Source: Aphelidium insulamus
Taxonomy: Eukaryota; Aphelidiomycota; Aphelidea; Aphelidiaceae
DNA length: 64,000 bases
Direction: 5' to 3'
NCBI GenBank assembly: GCA_036784855.1
Contig: JAZDSV010000003.1
Location: 390,001 to 454,000, forward strand
Position numbers and translations under genes: made by a program. Below, piece after piece: positions 47,182 through 58,467 of the stretch (the first letter of the stretch is position 1; the number at the start of each line of letters is the position of its first letter). A model generated the notes under the pieces. The model was not told where the DNA came from, made no database searches, and saw nothing but the letters and a program-made list of their open reading frames with translations.

Positions 47182-47420
47182 ACCTGAGCTTGCACTTGTA
47201 TTTTATTTTTTGTATTTGCAATTATTGTTCATACATATGTATATACATTATATGTGCATTTTCTGTGCATTCCACAATGCTGTACAGTCTATTTCTACGG
47301 CACACTTTAGAACATTGACATATTATTATATTCCTCAGAATTTGTCCACAAAAGATTTGGCGGTGTGCAGTATACAGCAAGGCATCTTGCATTGCTTACA
47401 GTGTCCCGTTACACACAGCG

Positions 47421-47442
47421 CACACACACACACACACACACC
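47421..47442. repeat. CA microsatellite upstream of HYLS1
   Basis: About 11 CA units end 17 bp before the HYLS1 start codon, so they are in the promoter or 5'UTR. Confidence 0.95.
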
Positions 47443-47458
47443 GACAATCTCGCCCGCC

Positions 47459-48799
47459 ATGGCCGCTGCCAGCATCCACGTGAACCGCGACACAGTTCGG
47501 GACCAGTTGGAGGCGTTGGGGTATCTGGACGTCCCGGCAGAGCTGCTGGATGAGTTTGTGCAGGAGCTGAACGAGTCGGCGCAGTTTGCCGAAGCATTCA
47601 GCACCACGGGGCCGCGCTCTCCGTCCCCGTCGCCGATACGTGCAGCGGACAGGCACGACTCTCCACTCGCTACTAAAAACAACCTGGTTCCTACCGATGA
47701 TGCTGCTCACAACGACGATAGACGTCGGCACACTGAGCAGCTGGTCACCGAGGACATCCCACGGGCACGCACTTCTCATGGCACACAGCAGCGACACAAT
47801 GCAACCACTACTACAGCCACCACACAGCAGCAGCAGCGCGGCGGCATCACTGTCGATGATGTGTGGACTCAGCTTGCTGCACTGGGCTATGCGCCGGGAG
47901 AGGTGCCTGACGAAGTGCTGGACGAACTGGCACACGAACTAAACGAGACGCTGCTGTTGAGCGAGGCACCCAGCTTTAGCGTGGATACGGCTGGCGGTGC
48001 CGATTCCGCGCATGACCACTACTACCGCGGAGATGAACATGCGGTGGGTGTGGCGTCGCGGGAACCTGGAAGCATATCTCGCGAGTCTCGAGTGGACCAA
48101 AGCGGCGGCGAGCAAAATGCTTTACCTGCCGACTGGACAGAGACTGGTCGCACAGACAGGCGCCGACAAGACCCCTTCGACGCTGATCAAGTGGAGGCAG
48201 TGCGACGCCAAGTTCGCCGGCAAAAAGAGGAGCTGGCGGCGGCAACGGAGATGTATTCGGACTTGGACAGCAGCCCGGTGCGATCTACTATGGCGGAACA
48301 GTGGTCCGATGATGACCGCCGAAACCGGCGAAATCATGTTGCCGTCTCCAAGGACATGGCCGCCACACACCGAGATGGAATAGGACTCCAAAGGGCACGC
48401 CCTGCTGCCGTCTCAAATTCTGCCAAACCGCCTCTGCGGCCGCGCTCTGCCGGTACTGATTCTAATTTGTGTGTGTGTGAGTGTGTGTGTGTGTGAGTGT
48501 GTGTGTGTGTGTGATACATTACATTACATATCGCATATCATGTACATTATACATATACAATGCTGACAGTTGAAGGCATGGCGGCGTCGGCGTACTTACT
48601 TGCTGGCCGGCCGACCCGCGTGGACCCCGTCTCACGCTATCACCAGTTCCAACAAGAGTGGCGACGTGATCCATTCCTGCAACGCATGTCTGACCCAGTC
48701 AAGGCCAAGGCGCGCATGTTTGACGGTCTGGGCTACTCGGCACTGGTCGGCTTGCACCGAGTGCCCGTGGTGTCTCGTGAGCGGCGGCGCGCTAACTAG
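47459..48799 (+). CDS. HYLS1: HYLS1-like basal-body protein
   Basis: Core centriole/basal-body protein needed for cilium formation in animals. Exons 47459-48452 and 48570-48799 (407 residues). Two copies of a HYLS-box-like segment occur in the N-terminal half: VRDQLEALGYLDVPAELLDE with FVQELNES, and VWTQLAALGYAPGEVPDEVL with DELAHELNE. The C-terminal domain (VDPVSRYHQFQQEWRRDPFL) matches the DPV-RY-x-W signature of the HYLS1 C-terminus. The middle is disordered. The single intron contains a GT microsatellite (about 48470-48513) and has a GCTGACAG branch/acceptor. The gene is key evidence that the organism is flagellated. Confidence 0.82.
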
Positions 48800-48995
48800 C
48801 ACTAGTACTTGGTGGTTGCTGATGGACAGTTTTGCTTTAAGAGAGTTGTTATAATAAGAGGATGATGGTTACGTAGATATATTGCACGCCTATGTATAGA
48901 TTCTCTCTATATGTGAGAGAGGGAGGAGACGCTTATACAATAAGCCGCTTTGTATTATTTCTTCATATGTGTACTATTCGTGCTACAAGGAAGCG

Positions 48996-49535
48996 TCACT
49001 GCGCCACAGCCACATTGACCACCGTGTCTGTGGCGGCCATGGCGGGGTTCTTTTGTACAAAGTCGCGGATGGCCGCCTTTACCGCGTCCTCCGCCAGCAT
49101 GGAGCAGTGCAGCTTGACCGGCGGCAGACTGAGTTCGCGGGCAATGACCGTGTTGCGCACCTGGCCAGCCTCCTCCAGCGTCATGCCGCGTATGCGCTCC
49201 GTGGCAAAGCTACTACTGGCAATGGCCGACCCACAGCCAAATGTCTTGAATTTAACGTCGGTGATGCGGCGCGTCGCCGGGTCCACCCGTATCTGCAGCT
49301 TCATGACGTCGCCGCACGCGGGCGCACCAACCAGACCCGTGCCCACCAGCGGGTCCTTCTTGTCCAGCGAGCCGACATTGCGCGGCCGCTCATAGTGGTC
49401 GATCACCTTTTCGTGGTAGGCGCGGCGGGGTGCCTGGAGGCGGGATGCCGTGCCAAGGATAGTGCCACGCAATAGTAGCATCGGACTGACGGCCATGGCG
49501 AGCTGTGACGTGCCACTGGCTGTAATCTTGTTCAT
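48996..49535 (-). CDS. ISCU: Mitochondrial iron-sulfur cluster scaffold ISCU
   Basis: Scaffold on which [2Fe-2S] clusters are assembled in the mitochondrial matrix. Intronless, 179 residues from Met at 49535. The longer open frame to 49796 is rejected because it reads through a GT microsatellite. The presequence is rich in Ala/Leu/Arg. The mature part starts at YHEKVIDHYERPRNVGSLDK. The three cluster-ligand cysteines are in GAPACGDVMKLQI, FKTFGCGSAIASSS and VKLHCSMLAEDA. The LPPVK chaperone-binding motif is intact (SLPPVKLHC). Essential in nearly all eukaryotes. The C-terminal tail is slightly longer than average. Confidence 0.97.
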   Translation of the reverse strand: MNKITASGTSQLAMAVSPMLLLRGTILGTASRLQAPRRAYHEKVIDHYERPRNVGSLDKKDPLVGTGLVGAPACGDVMKLQIRVDPATRRITDVKFKTFGCGSAIASSSFATERIRGMTLEEAGQVRNTVIARELSLPPVKLHCSMLAEDAVKAAIRDFVQKNPAMAATDTVVNVAVAQ

Positions 49536-49540
49536 CTCTG

Positions 49541-49549
49541 TATGTGTAT

Positions 49550-49593
<44 letters not shown>
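49541..49593. repeat. GT microsatellite upstream of ISCU
   Basis: Long GT run with TATG interruptions, ending 6 bp upstream of the ISCU start codon on the minus strand. Confidence 0.95.
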
Positions 49594-49596
<3 letters not shown>

Positions 49597-50167
49597 TATA
49601 AGCGGTGTGCGTATAGGCGGCGTGTGTGAGTGTGTGTTGGGAGCGCGTACAATATAATTCTAGGCGGTGAAGGAAAGGAAGCGATGACGCAATCACAATC
49701 CATCTTTCTGCATTCCATGCCGCAATGCCGCATTTGTCGGCGGTCAGCTGTCTGGAAAGCTTTCAACGTCGATCTTTCTGCTCTCTCCATCTTCAAATAA
49801 TATACTCATCGAAAGTCAGCTTTCTGCAAAGCACACTGATAAAGTGCGAGCAGGTGTCAACTACAAACAACATGTTTTGAAAATACTATCTACATATGTG
49901 CACTAATTTATCGCTTGAATATTCAATACGTACAATATTAAAGTCGCGATAAATTACACATTAAGCTAAATACGTGCCTCACGTGCACATGCACATGCAT
50001 TGTGCGCCAGACCAATTCGGACAAATAATTCAGCTATTCTTGCCTTCAACACTCAACCGATGGTATGCATACTATCAAATATGCCGTAAGGTCTCCAATA
50101 ACACCAACCAGCCACCACAAGTGCCGTGTCAGGCTTTTTCTTTACTTATCATCTTCAATCTTCAATC
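49594..50167. other. Divergent promoter ISCU/TIM21
   Basis: About 570 bp. Contains partly repeated phrases GATCTTTCTGC / CATCTTTCTGC / CAGCTTTCTGC near 49700-49830. No gene or RNA is recognised. Confidence 0.45.
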
Positions 50168-50982
50168 ATGATTTCACGCGTCCCACGCCTGGCAACTAGA
50201 TTCTCGGCACCGCTCCGATGCAGACGCATGGCCACCACCGCGCCGCCTACACCCAGTGGTGCCAGCAGCAATAAGCCGCCATCTGCAGTCACGCCCACTA
50301 CGGGTGGTGGACGTGGTGGACAGCGCCACAATCGGCGTGGCCGCGAACTGGTCCACATGGACACGGTCAAGGCGTGGCAAGATATGTCTGGGCCGGAGCG
50401 CATCGTGCACGCCACCAAGCAGACATCGTACGTGGGCGTGGTGCTGGCGGGTCTCGGCGTGACGGGTACAGCACATAAACATCTATTTGTATATACGTAC
50501 TTATATGCGACACTATATATACAGGAATGCTTGCCTACGCCATCACTTCCGAACTGTTTGGTGGCAGCAACGCGTCGGCATTGTACTCACGTGCACTAGA
50601 CACCATTAGGGAAGATGAACGCGTCGCCAGTCTGGTCGGCACGCCCATTAAAGGGTATCGCGAACATCGGCGCGGCTCTTGGAAGCGGTTTGACGAGTAC
50701 CCGGCCGACCCGCGCACCGGTCTACGCTCGGCATTCATGCGGTTCGGCATATCTGGCTCGGTGGCGGAGGCTACGGTGAATGTGTGGCTGGTGGAGAGCG
50801 GCAAGGGCACCGGCAAGTGGGAGTACCGCCACGTCAACGTGGAGTCGCCGGGACAGGGACGGCCCTCCAAGCGGGTGGTGGTTGTGGACACTAGAGACTT
50901 CCAGCAGGAGGCAGAGGCACAGGCAGAGGCAGAGAACGGCACCACCACCACCACTGGACAAGTGCAGCCGCGCTGGACTTGA
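50168..50982 (+). CDS. TIM21: Mitochondrial import subunit TIM21
   Basis: Inner-membrane protein of the presequence translocase that couples TOM and TIM23 and associates with respiratory complexes. Exons 50168-50465 and 50525-50982 (251 residues). A basic presequence (MISRVPRLATRFSAPLRCRR) is followed by a Gly/Pro-rich stretch. One membrane segment (SYVGVVLAGLGVTGMLAYAI) is split by the intron. The intermembrane-space domain follows: VASLVGTPIKGYREHRRG, a conserved phrase with FMRFGISGSVAEATVNVWLVES, then GKWEYRHVNVE and RVVVVDTR. The length matches the family. Confidence 0.95.
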
Positions 50983-51006
50983 AGCTCATCCACTGATACA
51001 TACATA

Positions 51007-51033
51007 AATATATATATATATATATATATATAT
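51007..51033. repeat. TA microsatellite
   Basis: TA run filling most of the 56-bp gap between the TIM21 stop and the NMNAT start. Confidence 0.95.
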
Positions 51034-51038
51034 TCGAC

Positions 51039-52154
51039 ATGAGCGACACATTGGCGACCTTTCCGCGGCACAAGCTGAAGGCCATTGACCCGGGTGCGTG
51101 CTTTGCCGCGACAGGCACACAGTATGCATGTATGCAGTGCCTCTCATCGCGGACGGAGTGGCAGATGATGCGCGCATACCGCTGGTCATTGTGGCGTGCG
51201 GATCCTTCTCACCCATCACCTACCTGCACCTGCGCATGTTTGGTACGTGCTGCAGTGCCGTGGTGGTGGTGGCGGTGTATCTTTGGTGCACACATGTACA
51301 TATTATATCTTCTGATTATCTTTTGCTGCGCAGAGATGGCGTTGGACTACGTGAATGCCACCAACAAGTTCCAAACACTTGGCGGCTACTTTTCGCCCGT
51401 ATCCGACGCCTACGACAAACAGGGGCTGGCCACCGGCAAAGACCGCGTGGCAATGTGTCAGCTGGCTCTGGCCGATAGCGAATGGCTCATGGTGGACGGC
51501 TGGGAGTCCAGTCAGAATCAGTTCCAGCGCACGGCCGTAGTCCTAGATCACTTTGACCACTGCCTCAATGCTGCACGGTCTGGTACGTGTTATCGTATAG
51601 TGTGCACGCTATGAAACAATATATATATATATATGTATATATTGTGTTAATGGGTGCATAGAAGGAGAGCGACGAGTTCGAGTAATGCTGCTGGCCGGCG
51701 GCGATCTCATTGAGAGCTTCCAGATTCCTGGATTGTGGGCCGTATCCGATGCATGTCCTGTGGTTCACTTGCAGCATTTTCCATGTGCTCAATTATAGCT
51801 GATGTAGTTGCATCACATCCTCGGAGACTTTGGCTGCCTGGTGCTGGAGCGTACCGGGTCCGACACCCATAGTTTTCTGCTGGAGAACGATATTCTCTAT
51901 CAGCACAGAGTGCGTCTTTATTGTCCTTTATCGCTGCGTACGTTAATTAACGTCATGCAGCGCAACGTATTCATCATCAAGCAGCTCATTCACAACGACA
52001 TATCGTCCACAAAAGTTCGGTATGTAGGTAGATAGATACATTCTTGCATTCTCTTATGTTTAGACTGTTTGTGAAGCGAGGCTTCTCCATCCGGTACTTG
52101 GTCCCCGACTCTGTTGTGGAATACATTTCGGCGCACGGTCTGTTCAAGATTTGA
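51039..52154 (+). CDS. NMNAT: Nicotinamide mononucleotide adenylyltransferase
   Basis: Makes NAD+ from NMN and ATP. About seven exons for about 260 residues, the most intron-dense gene here. The nucleotide-binding signature CGSFSPITYLHLRMFEMA (GSFNPxTxxHL) is joined across an intron after RMF. The GGYFSPVSDAYDKQGLA and WMVDGWES-like (LMVDGWESSQNQ) substrate motifs, a VMLLAGGDLIESF strand and the terminal ISSTKVR signature are intact. The final exon ends LVPDSVVEYISAHGLF, typical of the family. The first intron donor is GTGCGT after DP. Intron 3 has a TA repeat. It converges with PIG-T. Confidence 0.95.
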
Positions 52155-52199
52155 TCAATTGATATCTGTATCATCATTCTGTAAACATTACTGCGCCCT

Positions 52200-52302
52200 G
52201 GTTACTGAGTGTAGAGACTGATGAACACGTAACTTTAGGTCTCAATTGCTTGGTTACTGGGCATACAGACTAAATGAACACGCAACTTTATGTCTCAATA
52301 GG
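52200..52302. repeat. Diverged 52-bp tandem duplication
   Basis: Two direct copies start with GGTTACTG at 52200 and 52252 and share ATGAACACG, AACTTTA and GTCTCAAT phrases at a 52-bp offset. They fill the space between the convergent NMNAT and PIG-T stop codons. Confidence 0.8.
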
Positions 52303-52305
52303 CTG

Positions 52306-54463
52306 CTAGCCTCGCCGTTTCCATTTGCGCAACAAGCGCACAATCACTCCCCGCAGTCCAGTGGGAACTCCATCTGCCACCATGAACGATCGCATCATCA
52401 TGTTGTACGTTCCACCAAAGAACAGGGCGATCACGGTGCCGGTGAGAGTGATTACATTGTACGGCATAGAAAAGTCGGGAGCGGGCAGTGTCAGCAGCAC
52501 TGTAGGGCTGTACGTGCGTGCTGTTAGTTTGCCGTTGTCCGCACCTCGAACAGTCAGCATCGCAGTCCTGCACCGAGTGTTAAAAATAAACACCAAGGTA
52601 AACGTCAGAATTTGTACGCACCCAATATCAAAACCGCGGTTCGCATCTGGCGGGTACTCCGTGTACCGGAGCAGCGTCTTGTCATACAGGAATGACAGCA
52701 ATACTGTGGACTTGGCGGGAATGCGCATAGCAAACTCCAGCATGCTGGGTCGGCCTCTCTGCACCGCAGGCTCGTAGTTGAACTCCTTCATCCAGTCTGT
52801 ATGTGAGTGAGGAGCAATTTTGGCATACAGGGAATATGATCGACGCACCGCGTGAAATCGGTCGGCCGTTTAATTTAATACTCAACGTGTGCATGTAGAG
52901 ACGCATGTACCACGGGAGAAGATCCAGATAAACCACGTCAACCGCTCCAGCGGCTTGATTAACTATTTGCACCGACAGACCACCGTGCTCCTCGCCGCGA
53001 CCTAATAATTTTTATGAGTCCAGTTTCATTGTAATGACATATGATGCACATTACCAGACAGCCAGCGATCTATCGACGGTAATTGCGAGCCATCTGGGCT
53101 CTGTAGCCTCTCGTTGATCGATTGCATTGCCGAACGAACGGCCACGTTCAGCGGGAGATCTTGTATCAAGAAATGAGCGCAATGCATCTGCGACACAGTA
53201 CCAACCTTTTGCCGCCGAGAGATCAAACTTGTGTACTGCATGTACTGTGCTGTTGACTATTTTTCCCGTGGGCTTTGGTGTGACTGAAATTGCGGCATCT
53301 CGCGGCACTGTAAGAGTTATGGTGCTCTGGTCAACGATGAGACAAGGCTCCGTGATATTTCGGCCAAGTAAAGACTGCAAAGACCATTCTGCTAACATCA
53401 GTTTGAATCTAAAACAGCCAACATTTGAACACCGCAGTTGCACTTACCAGTATCGACTGTTGGCTGTCTCGCAAGCTTGATGTGTAGAGAAAGCGACTGC
53501 GCCAGATGAACGCGCTTCATCGAGCAGTCGACGTTCTGCGTAATAGAATTACATTATAAGTCTTTCCACTGTCAAGGGGTACTTGCAGCACATTCAATCG
53601 ACAGGTGCACGGCCATTGAGTGGTAGTCGGCGTTGTATAGTTTGTATGCATTGAATAGCGATGCGATGCCGGCCTATGGACCGTATTAATTCATATAAAG
53701 AGAACAGCAAGTGACGTGCAACAGATCGACAAGGAAGCAGCTTTAACCAAGGAGTCAAGTTCTCGGTGCAAGTAATTTCGCGCGGCAACGTAGCGTACAA
53801 TACGTGTTCTGAGGCGGTAAGCACCACTGACAGAACATGTATGCGATCCTCACCATCATAACCAAAGGAGAGCCGTGGCTGACTCCGCCGCGTGTGATCC
53901 ATAAAGTGGATCGACGCACAAAACAGACCGGACAGCGAGTGGACCAGTCGGGTCCACTGGGCTGGCACGTTGCTAACGCTAAAATGAGTCAGTTATAATT
54001 CATCCATGTAGCGCTACAGGATATAGCACCTACTTTTTATCGAATATAACCGCAAACTGGACTCCGGGCGGTGCATTGTCGCCGGATAGGAGATGTTTCT
54101 TGGCGTGGCCATCAGCCGTCAGAGTTAATTCGTCCGCGGCAAAGGTCGTCAGCGGGCGGCCTTGCGTGAATATGAGCGACATCTGCCGCAGACCAGTGCC
54201 GTCCGTCGCTAGCTGCCCGATTTCTCGCGGAAAGTACCCAAAATGCTGGTCGGTACCCAATGCCGTCTCAGCTAGCGTGCCGCTAACTGTCGCGAGGTTA
54301 ATGATGTGCTTCAACTGGGAGCGGGCCTGCCTGAACGGAACTGAAATGAGAACGCCACGTTGCCGTCAAGCATGTCTTGGACATGGAGCGCCTCGGTGGC
54401 CAGTGCCAACACCGCACCTGGCAAGCATACTCCCAGGCAATACAGCAAGATTGTCAATCGCAT
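52306..54463 (-). CDS. PIGT: GPI transamidase subunit PIG-T/Gpi16
   Basis: ER-membrane subunit of GPI transamidase that attaches GPI anchors to proteins. Start at 54463 with signal peptide (MRLTILLYCLGVCLPGAVLA). A short intron (54336-54287, 50 nt) joins NVAFSFQF to LSGTLAET and restores the family alignment up to FGYFPREIGQLA and MSLIFTQGR. Later landmarks are VVYLDLLPWYMRLYMHTLS, RGRPSMLEFAMRIPAKSTV, the near-invariant LLRYTEYPPDANRGFDIG, and the C-terminal membrane segment FSMPYNVITLTGTVIALFFG followed by a basic tail (LRKWKRRG). Around seven exons. PIG-M lies 5 kb away, another GPI-pathway gene. Confidence 0.92.
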
Positions 54464-54496
54464 TTATAACAACAGTATCGCGGAACTGCACAGTTA

Positions 54497-54518
54497 AATA
54501 TATATATATATATATATG
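54497..54518. repeat. TA microsatellite
   Basis: TA run between the PIG-T start codon (54463) and the SEC6 stop codon (54562). Confidence 0.9.
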
Positions 54519-54561
54519 TGTTATAAATACGCAGGTATAGCGTGGAGATGCTCTTAAGCCT

Positions 54562-56904
54562 TTATTTCGCCGGCGATAGTTTCGCGAAAATGCTGGCGGT
54601 GGCGCCGCTGTTGTCTTCTTTTGCCTTCAGACGGCAGTTGGCGATTGCTTCCTTGACAGCCGCCTTTGGCAGGTCGTCGCGCCGCAGTAAAAGATCTTCC
54701 ACAAACGCGATTGGCACATCATTGTACACCTTCCACAGCGAGTACCAAGACAGAAATATCATTCCCTCTGAACATTCCAGCAAAGCAATCACCTTCTCCA
54801 CCACGTCAAATGCCTGCCGAGCCCTTTTCGGCGATTTATACTGCGACCAAAAGTTGATGGACATTTCAATATCTGCGCGCGCCTGCATCGCCGCTTGCGG
54901 TAGTTTAAACTTTGGCGGCTTGTTGCCACCGCGCAAGGCTTCCACGTATGCGATGATGAAGCGATCCATGCAATCAGTGGTCAGCTTCGAGAACAGATAG
55001 TCCTGCAAGTGCGAGTTGAAATCTTTAAAGTAGTCATCCAGTGTTCCGATAGCCAGGCCCAGCCGAGTCTCCTCGTACCAGTGCGGTGTAAACAGTTGCT
55101 GGAACACCGGCGCTACGTCATGGAACACAATGTGCAGCAGAGTTTGAGTGGTGCGCCGCGCGGACTTAGTGAATGCGTCCAAAGCGTCGCTGGCAAACGT
55201 ATTGAAATCTTCGCGCAAATCTTCACTGGCAAAGCGGGAACTGAGTCGCTTTTGAAGAAGATCGCAGAACTCGGAGCATTTGAAGTGATTGTTGCCCAGT
55301 GCAATCACGTACTCCGGAAATCCAGGCTGAAACCCTTCGAGTGCCTGGTCAAATCTCGCCTCCTCCGCCTCCAGCATCTTCACTTGTTGCGCGCAGAAAT
55401 GGAGCGCAATGGCAAAGCACTCGCGCGCCACATCCAGCAAGAGTCGACCGTCGTATGACGCCTCGACGGCAATGTCCACTTGCTGATTGAGCATCTGGAA
55501 CAGGATCACTGGTGACGAGGTACAGTATATGTTTTGATCCTCCGTCTCGGGTGGCGATTCACGCTTCAAGAACTCTAACGATTCCGTGTCGAGTAGGCGC
55601 GATACCCACTCCATCAGTTTTTGCCGAATAAGCTTCACGTAGTCTGCAATCAGACCGGCTTCATTGTCGTCAAGCAAGCGCGGCTCCAGCAACTCTTCGC
55701 CCACTCCGAATCGCTCAGTAAGCAAGCGGTAGTACTCGCGCACCCAAGTGGTAATCTGGAGAATGTCCCGCGTCTCCAGCGTTCCCACCGTGAGCCGGTT
55801 TAGCAGATCGTAAACGCGCTTGTGATACTGAATGACGTAGAAAGAGAATATCTGGTACTTTGGCGGGAAGCGCTGTGCCATTTCGTCAAACACCACGCTC
55901 AAGTCTTCGTACACAAACTGCACTGCGGCCAAAGCGGCGCCGACATCGGACGTGGCTACTACAGTTTGCTGGCTGAACCGCTGCTCAACCGACTCGTGAA
56001 TGGCGTTGAAGAGCTGTGAGCGAAAGTTCTTAGCTATTCGAGGATTTTCCGTCATTGACTTGAAGACGCCCGACTCGGCAAGCTGCGGATTGCTTGTCCG
56101 CACTTGCTGCGCGGCCAAAACCTGCTCATCGGCCTTCTCCTCCAGCTCCACTATCTTCATCAGAGACACCACCAAGCTTCCGTGGTCGGCACGAATAAAT
56201 TCAATCAACCGCCGCGCCAAGGACCACAAGTGCTCTCGAAACCCTTCCGACACCGAGTCGAGCCGCTTGAAATACTTTGTGACTATTTGCATGACCGAGG
56301 GTCCCTGTGCGCGTGCCTTGTGTATCATTTGCTCCCGGAACGCTTCCAGGCGAAACAGTTGAAAGTGGATGAGAAGCAGGTTGGGCGATCCGTCGCGCAT
56401 GGGATTTTCCGCGTCCTGCGCCAGCAAATTCTCAATGCGCTCAATGTCGCGATTAAGCTCCTGGAACTGGCGCACCACATGGCAAGTTGCAGTGAAGTTT
56501 TGATGCGTCCTGGACACCTACGTATACAGTGAGGCCAGCAACCACAACCAAATGTGCCACGGTACGATACGTACCCGTTTGATGCTGGAGTAGTTGGCAA
56601 TCGCACCCCGTTGATCCAGACAGCCAGCATCAATGGTGCTGAGGTGGCCTTGAACAGCTCGCACACCTTCAGCGGCATCCCGGAGTAGCCGCAGCCCCTT
56701 TTGTGTGTCAGCCAGCTGTTGCTGCACGCTAGCTTTCAGTGTTGCATCAATGGACGCCTTCTCGGCGGTAAACCGTTGCCGCATCTGTGCCAGCTTTGTA
56801 TTGAGATCATCCGGATGCTGGAAGAGCTCCGCCACCCGCTGCTGCGCCTCTTCCAGGGCGTCGTCCAGCGAAACTGGCGGTGGCGGTTCAGCATTGGCGG
56901 CCAT
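54562..56904 (-). CDS. SEC6: Exocyst subunit SEC6/EXOC3
   Basis: Subunit of the exocyst that tethers secretory vesicles at the plasma membrane. Two exons; the first encodes about 110 residues of helical coiled coil from Met at 56904, the second 651 codons. Typical Sec6 phrases are IERIENLLAQDAEN, LLIHFQLFRLEAFREQM, VMQIVTKYFKRLDSVSEGF, LIADYVKLIRQKLMEWVSRL and the C-terminal YLFSKLTTDCMDRFIIAYVE. The total of about 760 residues fits EXOC3. All-helical, with no membrane segment. The start codon is only 32 bp from the divergent archease start. Confidence 0.93.
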
Positions 56905-56936
56905 CTCGGATTATTTTTCTTCTTTCCGCAGCAATA
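56905..56936. promoter_or_regulatory. 32-bp divergent intergenic region
   Basis: This is all that separates the SEC6 and archease start codons. It includes a polypyrimidine stretch (TTTTTCTTCTTTCC). Core promoters must overlap the coding sequence or 5' ends of both genes. Confidence 0.7.
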
Positions 56937-57185
56937 ATGTGCGAATGCGAATCGCCAACTAAACGGCGGCGATCAGCGGACGCGACGCCGCAGCAGGCGC
57001 AGACAGAGACAGCGCCGGCACTGCAGACATCGCAGGCTGCAGAGATGGGCGCGCCGCTGCTCGGACAGTCGCTGGACGCGCGCATCTACGACTATGAGTG
57101 TGCGTTGCTATGATCAATTATTCGTTCATCATGCACGTCGCTTACCACACAGTCTTGGACCACACGGCCGACATACAGTGAGTGA

Positions 57186-57229
<44 letters not shown>

Positions 57230-57805
57230 CTGTGTGTGTGACTTCCTTCCCCATCTCCTGGTTCTCCTGCTGACTGTAATATGCGCAGAATCCACGCAAG
57301 CATGTACTCAATATCGGCATAACTGTGTCGCTAACTAACACGCGCTCTCTATCCCTGTGCAGTGGGCGCCAACTTGAGCGCCGCGTTCGAGTCGGCCGCA
57401 GTGGCCATGTTCGCCTATATGACCGAGTTGGAGTGCGTGCGTGTCAGCAGCGAACGCACCATATCGGCAAAGGGTACGTTGTGAACGCCACATCATCAAA
57501 TGCACCTAACGCACGCTCTCTGATGCAAAGGCCACGACCTGCAGTCCATGCTGTACCGCTTCCTCGACGAAGTGCTCTTTCTATTTGCCGTCGACCTGTT
57601 TGTTGTGCGGCACGTGTGCATCACGCGTCTAGACCGCCAGACATTTGCTGTGGACGCCAAATGCTACGGTGAGCGGTGGGACAGTGCTCGGCACCCTCAA
57701 GGCACCGAGATCAAGGCCATCACCTTTAGTAACATGCAGATCCTGGAAGGCGAAAATGCCCCGGCATACAATCAAGTGGAGCTCTTTGTCATTGCAGACA
57801 TTTGA
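56937..57805 (+). CDS. ZBTB8OS: Archease, tRNA-splicing ligase cofactor
   Basis: Activates the RtcB-type tRNA ligase by promoting guanylylation turnover. Exons 56937-57099, 57153-57177, 57289-57299 (11 nt), 57363-57473 and 57531-57805 give 194 residues in frame. An N-terminal tail of 50 residues is followed by the archease fold: YEFLDHTADIQ, then IHAMGANLSAAFES from the micro-exon and next exon, AMFAYMTELE, LQSMLYRFLDEVLFLFA and HPQGTEIKAITFSNMQI. It ends LFVIADI, the canonical C-terminal strand. The metal-binding Asp/His of DHTAD and the terminal Asp are conserved. The intron after the micro-exon begins GC. Presence implies an RtcB pathway in this organism. Confidence 0.93.
57186..57236. repeat. 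GT microsatellite in archease intron 2
   Basis: About 20 GT units inside the intron just upstream of the 11-nt exon. Confidence 0.95.
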
Positions 57806-57843
57806 TAGACTTTTCTTGTAAAAATACAAAATATCTTTTTCAA

Positions 57844-58398
57844 ATGACTAGCGCGGAATTGTCGGCAGAGCAGACGCGCCCTTTAATCACCCGACTGGCA
57901 GCCACCTCCTTATCAGATGCTGACCTGCTGGTGGTGGCGTGCGGTAACGGGTTGCGCGTGTGGAATACACGGTTTGTATTGATTACATATATGATAAATA
58001 TTTTGCCCATCGATAACGGACTTCTTGATTTCAGCCTGGACACCGAGGACGGCGTATTGCTGCCCGCGGCTGGCGGTGGACTCGTTTCGGCACCTATCGT
58101 ACATGTGGCCATTGAAAGACTCGGTTCGACAGGGCCGGTTATGGTCGCCGCGGCACATGATGACAAATCTCTTGTGGTGTGGCGACGTGACTGCGATGCA
58201 GGTAGTGGAATTCGATGGACGGAAGTTTGGTCCAAGCGTCGGTATGCGAGAAAAACTTTTTGCATTGTTAAGGATAGTTTATAACCTTGGTGGCAGCGAG
58301 GCTGTCAAACGCGTCAATGCCATCATGTTTGGCCGTGCTGGCGGCACTTTAATATGTGCTGACAAGTTTGGCGATGTCTACGAGTAAGTGCATCGTCA

Positions 58399-58467
<69 letters not shown>

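Noticed and set aside
49536-49796. N-terminal extension of ISCU by 87 codons
   Set aside because: The extension translates a GT microsatellite into a long His-Thr run and has no family support. The Met at 49535 gives a normal presequence.
54336-54440. Alternative 77-nt intron (GTGCGG to TTTCAG) in the first exon of PIG-T
   Set aside because: It would remove the EALHVQDMLDGNVAFSFQF segment that matches the PIG-T N-terminal pattern. The 50-nt intron at 54336-54287 keeps it and restores frame.
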